A stretch of DNA of 64,000 nucleotides, taken from assembly GCA_031381685.1 (NCBI GenBank), contig JANMYF010000037.1:1-64000 (forward strand), read 5' to 3'. Origin of the DNA: JANLQX01 sp031381685 (GTDB taxonomy: Bacteria; Actinomycetota; Acidimicrobiia; Acidimicrobiales; JANYDT01). How positions within the stretch are numbered: the stretch's first letter is position 1; each line of letters begins with the position of its first letter. Below, one piece after another: positions 1-7,277 of this stretch. The translations under genes and the position numbers were made by a program. Under the pieces are notes generated by a model that saw nothing but the letters and a program-made list of their open reading frames with translations, was not told where the DNA came from and searched no databases.

Positions 1-283
1 AGCCCGATGCCGTGCGCCGATCAGGCGCCGACGCGGGCGCCCGACGGGGCTCGACCAGCGTGACGATGGCGCCGTCGACGACGAAACCCTCCGGGAGCAT
101 GCGGAAGTGGCGCTCCCCGCCGGTAGGGGTCGACACGGTGACCATGTCGGCCTTGGCGGACACAATCACTCCGATCGTCCGGGTCCCCCGGTGCATCACC
201 CGGCGTCCGGGGACCGCCTCGACGATAGGGCGAGCAGCCGGGCGTCGGGGCAGGTCAGGGGTACCTCCGAGAATTCCGGCCAT
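1..283 (-). CDS. DUF3097-like protein, N-terminal part (cut by window edge)
   Basis: Reading leftward from an ATG at 283, the frame stays open to the window edge for 94 codons, so only the N-terminus is present. The start overlaps the stop of the preceding TetR gene (TGATG), which supports translational coupling. The peptide begins MAGILGGTP and continues through 'RPIVEAVPGRRVMHRGT', 'IGVIVSAKADMVTVSTP' and 'RMLPEGFVVDGAIVTLVEP'. That pattern (charged N-terminus, a small beta barrel, then a 'GF.vDG..VTLV.P' signature) matches my recollection of actinobacterial DUF3097 proteins, whose function is unknown. The family call is moderate; the presence of a coding sequence is well supported by the overlap and codon use. 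Confidence 0.6.
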   Translation of the reverse strand, partial: MAGILGGTPDLPRRPAARPIVEAVPGRRVMHRGTRTIGVIVSAKADMVTVSTPTGGERHFRMLPEGFVVDGAIVTLVEPRRAPASAPDRRTASG

Positions 284-936
284 CACACAGCGCGGCGTAG
301 GGCCGACCCGACCGGCTCACCGAGGATCGCCCGCAACTCGTCGCTCAGCGCCCGACGGCGCCGCACGAGGATGCGGATGCTCGGGGTGACGCCGAGCTGA
401 CGGAGCGTCTCGACCTCGGTTGCCGCGGCGACCACCGAGGAATAGGCCGACAGCAGGACGAGCCGAGGGTCGTGCGGACGGAAGACCCCTCGCGTAACAC
501 CAACGCGCAGGAAGGTGGTCGCCCGCTCGGAAAGCACTTCGAGCGACCCGGAAAGGCGATCGACGAACGGGGCGCCAAGGCGACCGACCTCTCGGACGAG
601 GCTGAGCAGCTCAGGGCGACGCGCGGCGAGGCGGAAGACGGCCCTGACCACGGCATCGAGTCGTTCCCACTCCCCTTCCGGCCGCGACAGGCCGGCGTCG
701 ACCGCCTCGGCGAGCTCGCCGGCGACGGCCAGGAGCACGGCGTCGAGAAGCCCGTCCTTGGACCCGTAGTGGTGGAGAAGCGTCTGCTTGGTACAACCGG
801 CGGCGGCCGCGACAGCGTCGAGAGACGTGGCGCCGACACCTCTCGAGGCGAACGTGGAGAGCGCGGCCTCGAGGATGCGCACGGCGGTCGCATTGCGCGG
901 GAGGGCCCTGGTCCTGGGGAAGTGAGCGGCAGACAC
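283..936 (-). CDS. TetR/AcrR family transcriptional regulator
   Basis: A 217-residue regulator starting at GTG 936. The helix-turn-helix is clear at about residues 36-59 (GATSLDAVAAAAGCTKQTLL, then HHYGSKDGLLDAV), the classic TetR DNA-binding layout. The C-terminal helical ligand-binding region ends in a basic stretch. The frame is open further upstream, but that extension would lie antisense to the reductase gene, so the GTG is preferred. Start codons of this gene and the divergent reductase gene are only about 7-19 bp apart, so promoters must lie inside the neighbouring coding sequence. By family behaviour it probably represses the divergent lipid operon and responds to an acyl-CoA or lipid. 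The ligand is not visible from sequence. Confidence 0.85.
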   Translation of the reverse strand: MSAAHFPRTRALPRNATAVRILEAALSTFASRGVGATSLDAVAAAAGCTKQTLLHHYGSKDGLLDAVLLAVAGELAEAVDAGLSRPEGEWERLDAVVRAVFRLAARRPELLSLVREVGRLGAPFVDRLSGSLEVLSERATTFLRVGVTRGVFRPHDPRLVLLSAYSSVVAAATEVETLRQLGVTPSIRILVRRRRALSDELRAILGEPVGSALRRAV

Positions 937-943
937 TGACCAA

Positions 944-3319
944 ATGGTAGAACGAATGACCGTGATTTCGGAATCACTCGACGGAGCCCGCATCGCCATC
1001 ACCGGCGCGACAGGGTTTTTGGGCACCGCTCTGGTGGAGCGGTTCCTTCGCGGCGTCCCCGGATGCGAGCTCGTGCTCGTCGTCCGCGCCGGAAAGCGCA
1101 CCACGGCGAAGGACCGCGTGAAGCGCGAGATCCTCCGCAACGACTGCTTCGACCGGCTTCGCCTCGAACTCGGCGATCGCTTCGAGGCGGACATGGAGCG
1201 ACGGATCCTCGTCATCGACGGCGACGTGTCGCGCGACGGCATGGGCCTCACCGACGAGGGCCGGGCGATCCTGCAGTCCTGCCACACCGTGGTGCACTCA
1301 GCGGCAGCCGTGGCCTTCGACTCACCGCTCGACTCCGCCGTCGAGACGAACCTCCTCGGACCGATGCGGGTCGCCCAGGCCATGCGGGAGTCCGGTTGCG
1401 CCGGCCACCTGGTGGCGGTGTCGACGTGTTATGTGGCGGGCGCCCGCCGAGGCGATGCCCCCGAAAAGCCACTCCCGGACACCCCGTTCTCCACCGAGGC
1501 CGACTGGCGCGCCGAGGTGGCCGCCGCCCGACGCCTCCGGGGCGACTTCGATGCCGAATCCCGGTCGGAGGCGAACCTGAAGCGCTTCCGCCGCCAAGCC
1601 CGCTCCGAGCTCGGGGCGGCCGGCACTCCCCTTCTCGCGGCGAAGACGGAGAAGCTCCGCGAGGAATGGGTCCGGAACAAGCTCGTCGACGCCGGCATCG
1701 CGCGGGCCGCGTCGCTCGGCTGGCCCGACGCCTACGCCTACACGAAAGCGCTCGGCGAACGAGCTCTGCTCGAGACCCGTGACGGCGTGCCTGTCACCAC
1801 CGTCCGGCCTTCGATCATCGAATCGTCGCTCGCCGAACCCAAGCCCGGTTGGATCCGCGGGTTCCGGATGGCCGAGCCCGTCATCATTTCGTATGCGCGC
1901 GGACTGCTGAAGGAATTCCCCGGCAGTCCGGAGGGCGTCGTCGACGTGATCCCGGTCGACCACGTGGTCGCCGCGATCATCGCGGTGTGCGCCGTCGGCC
2001 CGCATCCCAGCGGACCGACCGTCTACCAGGTGGCGTCCGGTTCGCGTCAGCCGCTGCGCTATCGCGAGATGGTCGACACCATCCGAGAATGGTTCACCGA
2101 GCATCCGCTCTATGACCGCGAGGGCCAGCCGATCATGGTGCCCGAGTGGTCCTTCCCGGGTCGGGGACGCGTCGAAGCGCAGCTTCGGCGCACGACCGAG
2201 CTGCTCCGACGCGGCGAACGGGTCATCTCGGCGCTCCCCGTGCGTGGCAACCGGGCCGAGATCGTGGCGAAGCTCGAGGAGACCCGCGCCGACGCCGATC
2301 GGGCCCTGTCCTACGTGAAGCTCTACGGCGCCTACACCGAGACCGAGGCGATCTTCCGGGTGGACCGGCTGATTGCGCTGTTCGAGAGCCTCCCCGCGTC
2401 GGACCAGGAGAAGTTCGCGTTCGACCCGAAGGTGATCGTGTGGCGTGACTACGTCCGCGAAACCCACCTGCCGTCGGTGGTCCTCCATGCCCGGGTGCGC
2501 ACCTCGCCCGGAAAGAAGGAGGGCGAATCGCGCCACGACCGGACCAAGAGGGCAATCCTCGCCCCCGAACGCCATCTCGCCGCGTTCGATCTCGAGAACA
2601 CCCTCATCGCGTCGAACGTCGTCGAGTCGTTCTCCTGGCTCGCCACTCGCGATCTCGACGCCGCCGATCGCACCAAGTTCGTCCTGAAGATGCTCCGTGA
2701 CGCGCCTTCGCTGCTCGCCCTCGACCGCAAGGACCGCGGTGACTTCCTCCGCTCGTTCTATCGGCGCTACGACCAAGCACCGGCGCAGCTGATGTCCGAG
2801 GACGCCGTCGAATACCTCACCCAGCTGGTGGTCACGAAGTCGTTCCCCGCCGGAATCCGGCGCGTGCGCGAGCACCGGGCCCTCGGCCACCGCACCGTGC
2901 TCATCACCGGTGCACTCGACTTCCTGGTGGAACCACTTCGACCGCTCTTCGACGAAATCGTCGCCGCCCGCATGACCACGCGTGCCGACGGGACCTTCAC
3001 CGGCGAACTCGACATCGGCCCGCCCACCGGCGAGTCGCGAGCGCTGCTGCTGCAGGCCTACGCCGAGGCCGAGGGTCTCTCGCTCGACCAATCGGTCGCC
3101 TATGCCGACTCCGCGAGTGACCTGCCGATGCTCGAGGCCGTGGGGTATCCCGTCGCCGTGAACCCCGAGTCGAAGCTGGCCACCATCGCCCGTAAGCGCG
3201 GCTGGCATGTCGAGAACTGGGAGAAGGCTCCGGGTGGACCGCGGCCCCTCCTTCCCATCGGACCACTCAAGCCCACCCGCATGCTGCCCGGCTCCCGGAG
3301 TTGGGGGGGTCCGCGATGA
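944..3319 (+). CDS. Fatty acyl-CoA reductase fused to a HAD-IB hydrolase-like domain
   Basis: A 791-residue two-domain protein (787 if started at ATG 956). The N-terminal part is an NAD(P)-dependent reductase of the male-sterility/fatty acyl-CoA reductase type. It has a Rossmann GATGFLG at residues 17-23 (numbered from ATG 956) and a catalytic YxxxK, with Y260 and K264 in DAYAYTKALGE. A 'VTTVRPSIIESS' strand follows. The C-terminal ~250 residues form a HAD-IB (SerB/CicA-like) domain with motif II 'ITGAL' and motif IV 'YADSASDLPML'. HAD motif I reads DLENT, so the second Asp is replaced by Glu. It likely reduces an acyl-CoA to aldehyde or alcohol; the HAD role is open. No strong ribosome site is visible. 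First gene of a five-gene overlapped operon. Confidence 0.85.
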   Translation: MVERMTVISESLDGARIAITGATGFLGTALVERFLRGVPGCELVLVVRAGKRTTAKDRVKREILRNDCFDRLRLELGDRFEADMERRILVIDGDVSRDGMGLTDEGRAILQSCHTVVHSAAAVAFDSPLDSAVETNLLGPMRVAQAMRESGCAGHLVAVSTCYVAGARRGDAPEKPLPDTPFSTEADWRAEVAAARRLRGDFDAESRSEANLKRFRRQARSELGAAGTPLLAAKTEKLREEWVRNKLVDAGIARAASLGWPDAYAYTKALGERALLETRDGVPVTTVRPSIIESSLAEPKPGWIRGFRMAEPVIISYARGLLKEFPGSPEGVVDVIPVDHVVAAIIAVCAVGPHPSGPTVYQVASGSRQPLRYREMVDTIREWFTEHPLYDREGQPIMVPEWSFPGRGRVEAQLRRTTELLRRGERVISALPVRGNRAEIVAKLEETRADADRALSYVKLYGAYTETEAIFRVDRLIALFESLPASDQEKFAFDPKVIVWRDYVRETHLPSVVLHARVRTSPGKKEGESRHDRTKRAILAPERHLAAFDLENTLIASNVVESFSWLATRDLDAADRTKFVLKMLRDAPSLLALDRKDRGDFLRSFYRRYDQAPAQLMSEDAVEYLTQLVVTKSFPAGIRRVREHRALGHRTVLITGALDFLVEPLRPLFDEIVAARMTTRADGTFTGELDIGPPTGESRALLLQAYAEAEGLSLDQSVAYADSASDLPMLEAVGYPVAVNPESKLATIARKRGWHVENWEKAPGGPRPLLPIGPLKPTRMLPGSRSWGGPR
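962..977. promoter_or_regulatory. Candidate TetR operator (GTGATT-TCGG-AATCAC)
   Basis: A 16-bp inverted repeat with perfect 6-bp arms and a 4-bp centre lies at the very start of the reductase gene, a few bases downstream of both divergent start codons. TetR proteins bind such short palindromes. The location would let one bound dimer block both divergent genes. This is a single instance and binding is inferred from position only. Confidence 0.4.
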
Positions 3320-4509
3320 AGGCACTCGTGTTCGAGCGCGACGTTCCCCGCTTCGCCGCGGCGAAGGTGCTTTCCAAGCTGGCTCCTGCACGAGCCCATC
3401 GGGCAGGGCCGCTCACACTCGACGAGCATTCCGCCGAGCGGCCACTCCCCGGACCCGAATGGCAGCGCATCCGGCCGCGGCTCTCCGGCATCTGCGGTAG
3501 TGACCTCGCCACGGTGCAGGGAACGAGCTCGCGCTACTTCGAACCAATCGTGTCGTTCCCGTTCGTGCCCGGTCATGAAGTCGTCGCCGACAACGCCGAC
3601 GGTCAACGCGTCGTGCTCGAGCCGGTCCTCGGTTGCGTCGCCCGCAACATCAGGCCGGCGTGCACCTGGTGCGCCGCCGGTCACCTCGGTCGATGTGAGC
3701 GCCTCACGGTCGGCAACCTGCGCCCCGGCCTGCAGTCGGGATTCTGCTGTGGTACGGGGGGTGGCTGGTCGACCGGCATGGTCGCCCACCGGTCCCAGCT
3801 GCACGCCGTTCCCGACGAACTCACCGACGAAGACGCGGTGATGATCGAGCCGATGGCGTGTTGCGTGCACGCCGCGCTCTCGCCGGGACTGCTCGGTGGT
3901 GTCAGCGGCGGCGCGATCGCCGCGGTGATCGGCGCCGGAACCATAGGCGCGCTTACCATACGGGCCATCACCGCCTTCAATCCGGTGAGTCACCTCGTCG
4001 TCGCGGCGCGCCATCCCGACCAGGTGGCGCTGGCCACCTCCTTCGGGGCGCACACCGTGGTCGACCCCTCTTCGCTCGCCCGTGCGGTTCGACGCGTCAC
4101 CGGGTCGATGGCCATCGGCGACGGTGACATCGAGCGGCTCACCGGCGGCGCCGATGTCGTGTTCGACTGCGTCGGCACCGCGGAGTCGATCACCCAAGCC
4201 CTGTCGGTGGTCCGACCCGGAGGACGCATCGTCCTCGTCGGCATGCCGGCCACGGTGTCGATCGACCTCACCCCGCTCTGGCACCGCGAAGTCGCACTCG
4301 TCGGCGCATACGCCTACGGAATCGAACCGGCCCTCGGCGGGCGACGCACCTTCGATCTCGCCATCGAACTCGCTCCCGGTCTCGGGCGGCTCGTCTCGGC
4401 GACCTATCCGCTGCACGACCACGCACTCGCCTTCGACCACGCGCTCAACGCCGGCCGACGCGGGGCAACCAAGATCTGTTTCGACCTGCGCAAGGAAAAG
4501 CAACGATGA
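3316..4509 (+). CDS. Zinc-dependent alcohol dehydrogenase (MDR family)
   Basis: A 397-residue medium-chain dehydrogenase whose ATG overlaps the reductase stop (ATGA). Predicted catalytic zinc ligands are C60 (GICGSD), H87-E88 (GHEVV) and E179 (EPM). A structural-zinc-like set is C107, C116, C119 and C127, with the first spacing longer than the usual C-x2-C-x2-C-x7-C. The NAD(P)-binding fold has GAGTIG at 206-211. In context it probably interconverts alcohol and aldehyde produced or used by the upstream reductase. Substrate chain length cannot be read from sequence. A TTG 15 bp upstream is a less likely start because the ATGA junction is a clean coupling signal. Confidence 0.85.
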   Translation: MKALVFERDVPRFAAAKVLSKLAPARAHRAGPLTLDEHSAERPLPGPEWQRIRPRLSGICGSDLATVQGTSSRYFEPIVSFPFVPGHEVVADNADGQRVVLEPVLGCVARNIRPACTWCAAGHLGRCERLTVGNLRPGLQSGFCCGTGGGWSTGMVAHRSQLHAVPDELTDEDAVMIEPMACCVHAALSPGLLGGVSGGAIAAVIGAGTIGALTIRAITAFNPVSHLVVAARHPDQVALATSFGAHTVVDPSSLARAVRRVTGSMAIGDGDIERLTGGADVVFDCVGTAESITQALSVVRPGGRIVLVGMPATVSIDLTPLWHREVALVGAYAYGIEPALGGRRTFDLAIELAPGLGRLVSATYPLHDHALAFDHALNAGRRGATKICFDLRKEKQR

Positions 4510-6110
4510 GCGATCGCAAACGCGGCCCCCGTCCCGGGTTCGTCCTCGAGGTCGACCGGTCGACCCCGCCCACCCTGTTCTGGCACGGCGAGGGATTCCG
4601 ACTCGAGAAGCAGCCCGTCGGCAGCCGGGTGATCTACGCACCCGAACCGCTCGACGCGATCGCCGACCCCCGCGGTGCGATCCGCCACGCGTTGGCCAAT
4701 CCGATCGGCGACTCGGAGCCGCTCGATGCGTTGCTGTTCTCGGGGATGAAGCTGACGATCGCGTTCGACGACATCTCGCTCCCGCTGCCCCCGTTGGAGC
4801 GGCCCGACATCCGACAGATGATCATCGAGGAGGTCCTCGAGCTCGCCGCCCGCAAGGGTGTGGACGACGTCCACCTGATCGCCGCCCTCGCCCTGCACCG
4901 CCGGATGACCGAAGACGAACTGCGTCACGCCGTCGGCGACCGGGTCTACGACGCGTTCGCTCCGTCCGGTGCGCTCTACAACCACGACGCGGAGGACCCC
5001 GACGCGATGGTGATGCTCGGTGAGACGCGTCACGGCGAGCAGGTGCAGTTCTCCAAGCGCGCCGCGGAGAGCGACCTCCTCGTCTACGTCAACATCAACC
5101 TCGTCGCCATGAACGGCGGCTGGAAGTCCACCGCAACCGGACTCGCCGGCTACGCCGGCATCCGCCACCACCACAACGTGGATACTCTGCGCGCTTCCAA
5201 GTCGATCATGGACAAGGACAAGTCGAAGTTCCACGACATCAACTGGCGGATGGGGACCGTGATCCGCGACGCCGGCGTGAAGATCTTCCAGATCGAGTCG
5301 ACGATGAACAACGACGCGTTCCCCGGATCGCTGGCGTTCCTGCAGAAGCGCGAATGGGAGTGGACGGCGCGCGACCGCGCCACATTCGTCGCGGTTTCGA
5401 AGTCGCTCGACCGTCTCCCGGCACGCAGCAAACGGTCGATCTTCCACTCCACGAAGGCGCCGCACAAGATGACCAGCGTGCAGGCCGGCGAGGTCGAAGC
5501 CGTCCACGAAGTGACGATCGCCCAGGTGCACCGTCAGCAACTCGTGCGCGTCGAGGGCCAGACCGACATCCTCACCATGGGCCTGCCCTACATCGGCCCC
5601 TACAACGTGAACTCGATCATGAACCCGATCCTCGTCATGTGCCTCGGGCTCGGGTACTTCTTCAACCTCTACCGAAACAAGCCGCTCGTGCGCGAGGGCG
5701 GTGTGCTCATCATGAGCCACCCGACCCCGTGGGAGTTCCATCCGGTCCACCACCCGAGCTACATCGACTTCTTCGAGCAGGTGCTGTCGGCCTCCACCGA
5801 CCCCAAGGTCATCGAACGCGACTTCGAGAAGCAGTTCGCCGAGGACGAGTGGTACCGCCACCTGTACCGCACCAGCTACGCCTACCACGGGGTGCACCCG
5901 TTCTACATGTGGTACTGGGGTTCTCACGCGCTCGAGCACCTCGGCCGGGTGATCGTTGTCGGCGGCGACGTGAAGTCGGTTCGGCGTCTCGGCTTCCAGC
6001 CGGCGTCGACGATGCGCGATGCGCTGGAGATGGCCAGCGACGTGGTCGGCCGCAATCCGACGCTCACCCACATCCACAACCCGCCGATCTTCCTCAGCGA
6101 AGTGGTCTGA
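4506..6110 (+). CDS. LarA-like (DUF2088) nickel-pincer racemase family protein
   Basis: A 534-residue protein, longer than the roughly 420-residue lactate racemase LarA. It overlaps the dehydrogenase stop by ATGA. LarA-type landmarks are present in order: FDDIS at 87-91, 'ALHRRMTEDEL' with H131, 'YNHDAEDPDA' with H160, 'GGWKS' with K207, then a triple histidine at 221-223. In LarA the equivalent Lys and His residues bind the nickel-pincer nucleotide and the substrate. The C-terminal half ('HPTPWEFHPVHHPSY', then aromatic-rich 'YRHLYRTSYAYHG') is unlike classic LarA. It is probably an epimerase or redox enzyme acting on a 2-hydroxyacyl-type group. LarB/C/E cofactor genes are not in the window. 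Confidence 0.75.
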   Translation: MSDRKRGPRPGFVLEVDRSTPPTLFWHGEGFRLEKQPVGSRVIYAPEPLDAIADPRGAIRHALANPIGDSEPLDALLFSGMKLTIAFDDISLPLPPLERPDIRQMIIEEVLELAARKGVDDVHLIAALALHRRMTEDELRHAVGDRVYDAFAPSGALYNHDAEDPDAMVMLGETRHGEQVQFSKRAAESDLLVYVNINLVAMNGGWKSTATGLAGYAGIRHHHNVDTLRASKSIMDKDKSKFHDINWRMGTVIRDAGVKIFQIESTMNNDAFPGSLAFLQKREWEWTARDRATFVAVSKSLDRLPARSKRSIFHSTKAPHKMTSVQAGEVEAVHEVTIAQVHRQQLVRVEGQTDILTMGLPYIGPYNVNSIMNPILVMCLGLGYFFNLYRNKPLVREGGVLIMSHPTPWEFHPVHHPSYIDFFEQVLSASTDPKVIERDFEKQFAEDEWYRHLYRTSYAYHGVHPFYMWYWGSHALEHLGRVIVVGGDVKSVRRLGFQPASTMRDALEMASDVVGRNPTLTHIHNPPIFLSEVV

Positions 6111-6111
6111 G

Positions 6112-6243
6112 ATGGCCAAGCTCCCGCGGCTGTCGTCCTCGTCGCTGCTCGACGTCACGAAGGCCAAGTTCGTCTGCCTCGCCACCATCGGAGTGTCGGT
6201 CGTGGTGATGGGTGTGCGGGCGCTGCGGCGAGGGTCGCTGTGA
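6112..6243 (+). CDS. Small single-pass membrane protein (43 residues)
   Basis: Starts at ATG 6112, one base after the LarA-like stop, and its TGA overlaps the next gene's GTG (GTGA). The peptide has a short polar N-terminus, a hydrophobic segment around residues 19-37 (AKFVCLATIGVSVVVMGV) and a basic end (RALRRGSL). The basic tail predicts an N-out, C-in single helix by the positive-inside rule. I do not recognise a family. Exact coupling to both neighbours argues it is a genuine gene, perhaps a membrane tether or assembly factor for the lipid enzymes. Confidence 0.65.
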   Translation: MAKLPRLSSSSLLDVTKAKFVCLATIGVSVVVMGVRALRRGSL

Positions 6244-7259
6244 GCCCGTTCCCGATCGGCGAGTCCCGGGCCGATGACCGCCCGGGCCGCCTCGGCGTAC
6301 TGGTGCGCGCCGTGAAGGAGAAGTCGTCGTCGGCTCCTTCGTCACCGATGGATCTCGTACCCCGATCCCTTCGTGGATTTCCGTTCACCGCGCCCACCCG
6401 TCCACATGGGGTCGATGTTCCTCCGGCGGCCTCCACCCTCGGCGTCGACTACGACACCGACTGGGCGCGCGAACCGCTGGCCTCCGTCACCCGGCGCATC
6501 ATCCAGGAAACCGTCGTTCGCGCCACGATCGCCACACTCGCTGACCCCAAGGTCCGCGGGCTCGATCGCCTCGAGGGCCTCGAAGGTCCGGTGATCTTCG
6601 CCGCAAACCATCACAGCCACATCGACACCGGCCTGCTCCTCACCTCGGTGCCGGCCCGGCTTCGCCGAAAGACGATCGTCGCCGCCGGCGCGGACTACTT
6701 CTTCGACAAGCGTTGGAAGGCGATCGCAAGTTCGCTGACGATCAACGCCGTTCCGATCGAACGGTTGAAGGTGAGTCGTACGTCGAGCGACCGGTTGCTC
6801 TCGTTGCTCGCCGATGACTGGAGCCTGATCATTTTCCCCGAAGGCGGCCGCTCCCCCGACGGCTGGGGCCAGGAGTTCAAGCCCGGTGCAGCGTTCCTGG
6901 CCGTTCGGCGTCAGTGCCCGATCGTTCCCGTCCACGTCGAAGGCGCCGACGAAGTGCTGCCGAAAGGCGCCGGCCGCCCGAAGCGCCATTCGTGCACGGT
7001 GACCTTCGGGCTGCCGATCGTTCCCGGGCCCGACGACGACGCCCGACGCCTGAATGGGCGTCTCGAGGCTGCGGTGAACGAACTCGCCGACGAGCACCGC
7101 ACCGACTGGTGGTCCGCCCGGCGTCGTGCCGCGGACGGCGCGACACCGCCGCTGAGCGGCCCCGCGCAGACCGGCTGGCGCCGAGCGTGGACCCAGGGCG
7201 CACGCGTGGCCGCACGCGTCGATGACGAGGGGCAGGCCAAGCGACGCTGGCCGAGCTGA
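6240..7259 (+). CDS. PlsC-family 1-acyl-glycerol-phosphate-type acyltransferase
   Basis: A 339-residue protein beginning at GTG 6240, overlapping the small membrane gene. The acyltransferase signature HX4D is clear: H124 and D129 in ANHHSHIDTG. The second signature FPEGGRSPDG follows near residue 200, with 'KPGAAFLA' after it and 'CPIVPVHVEG' later. About 90 residues precede the catalytic block, and the C-terminus ends in a basic Arg/Ala-rich tail. Enzymes of this family transfer an acyl group to a hydroxyl of a phospholipid precursor at the membrane. As last gene of the operon it may esterify the alcohol or hydroxy-lipid made by the preceding enzymes. Confidence 0.85.
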   Translation: MSPFPIGESRADDRPGRLGVLVRAVKEKSSSAPSSPMDLVPRSLRGFPFTAPTRPHGVDVPPAASTLGVDYDTDWAREPLASVTRRIIQETVVRATIATLADPKVRGLDRLEGLEGPVIFAANHHSHIDTGLLLTSVPARLRRKTIVAAGADYFFDKRWKAIASSLTINAVPIERLKVSRTSSDRLLSLLADDWSLIIFPEGGRSPDGWGQEFKPGAAFLAVRRQCPIVPVHVEGADEVLPKGAGRPKRHSCTVTFGLPIVPGPDDDARRLNGRLEAAVNELADEHRTDWWSARRRAADGATPPLSGPAQTGWRRAWTQGARVAARVDDEGQAKRRWPS

Positions 7260-7277
7260 GCCTTCAGAAGTCCTCGG

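Noticed and set aside
1322..3391. Very long minus-strand open frame antisense to the acyl-CoA reductase
   Set aside because: It has low-complexity Arg/Gly/Asp composition and no recognisable motif. It lies wholly opposite a well-defined two-domain gene. Such mirror frames are routine in GC-rich DNA.
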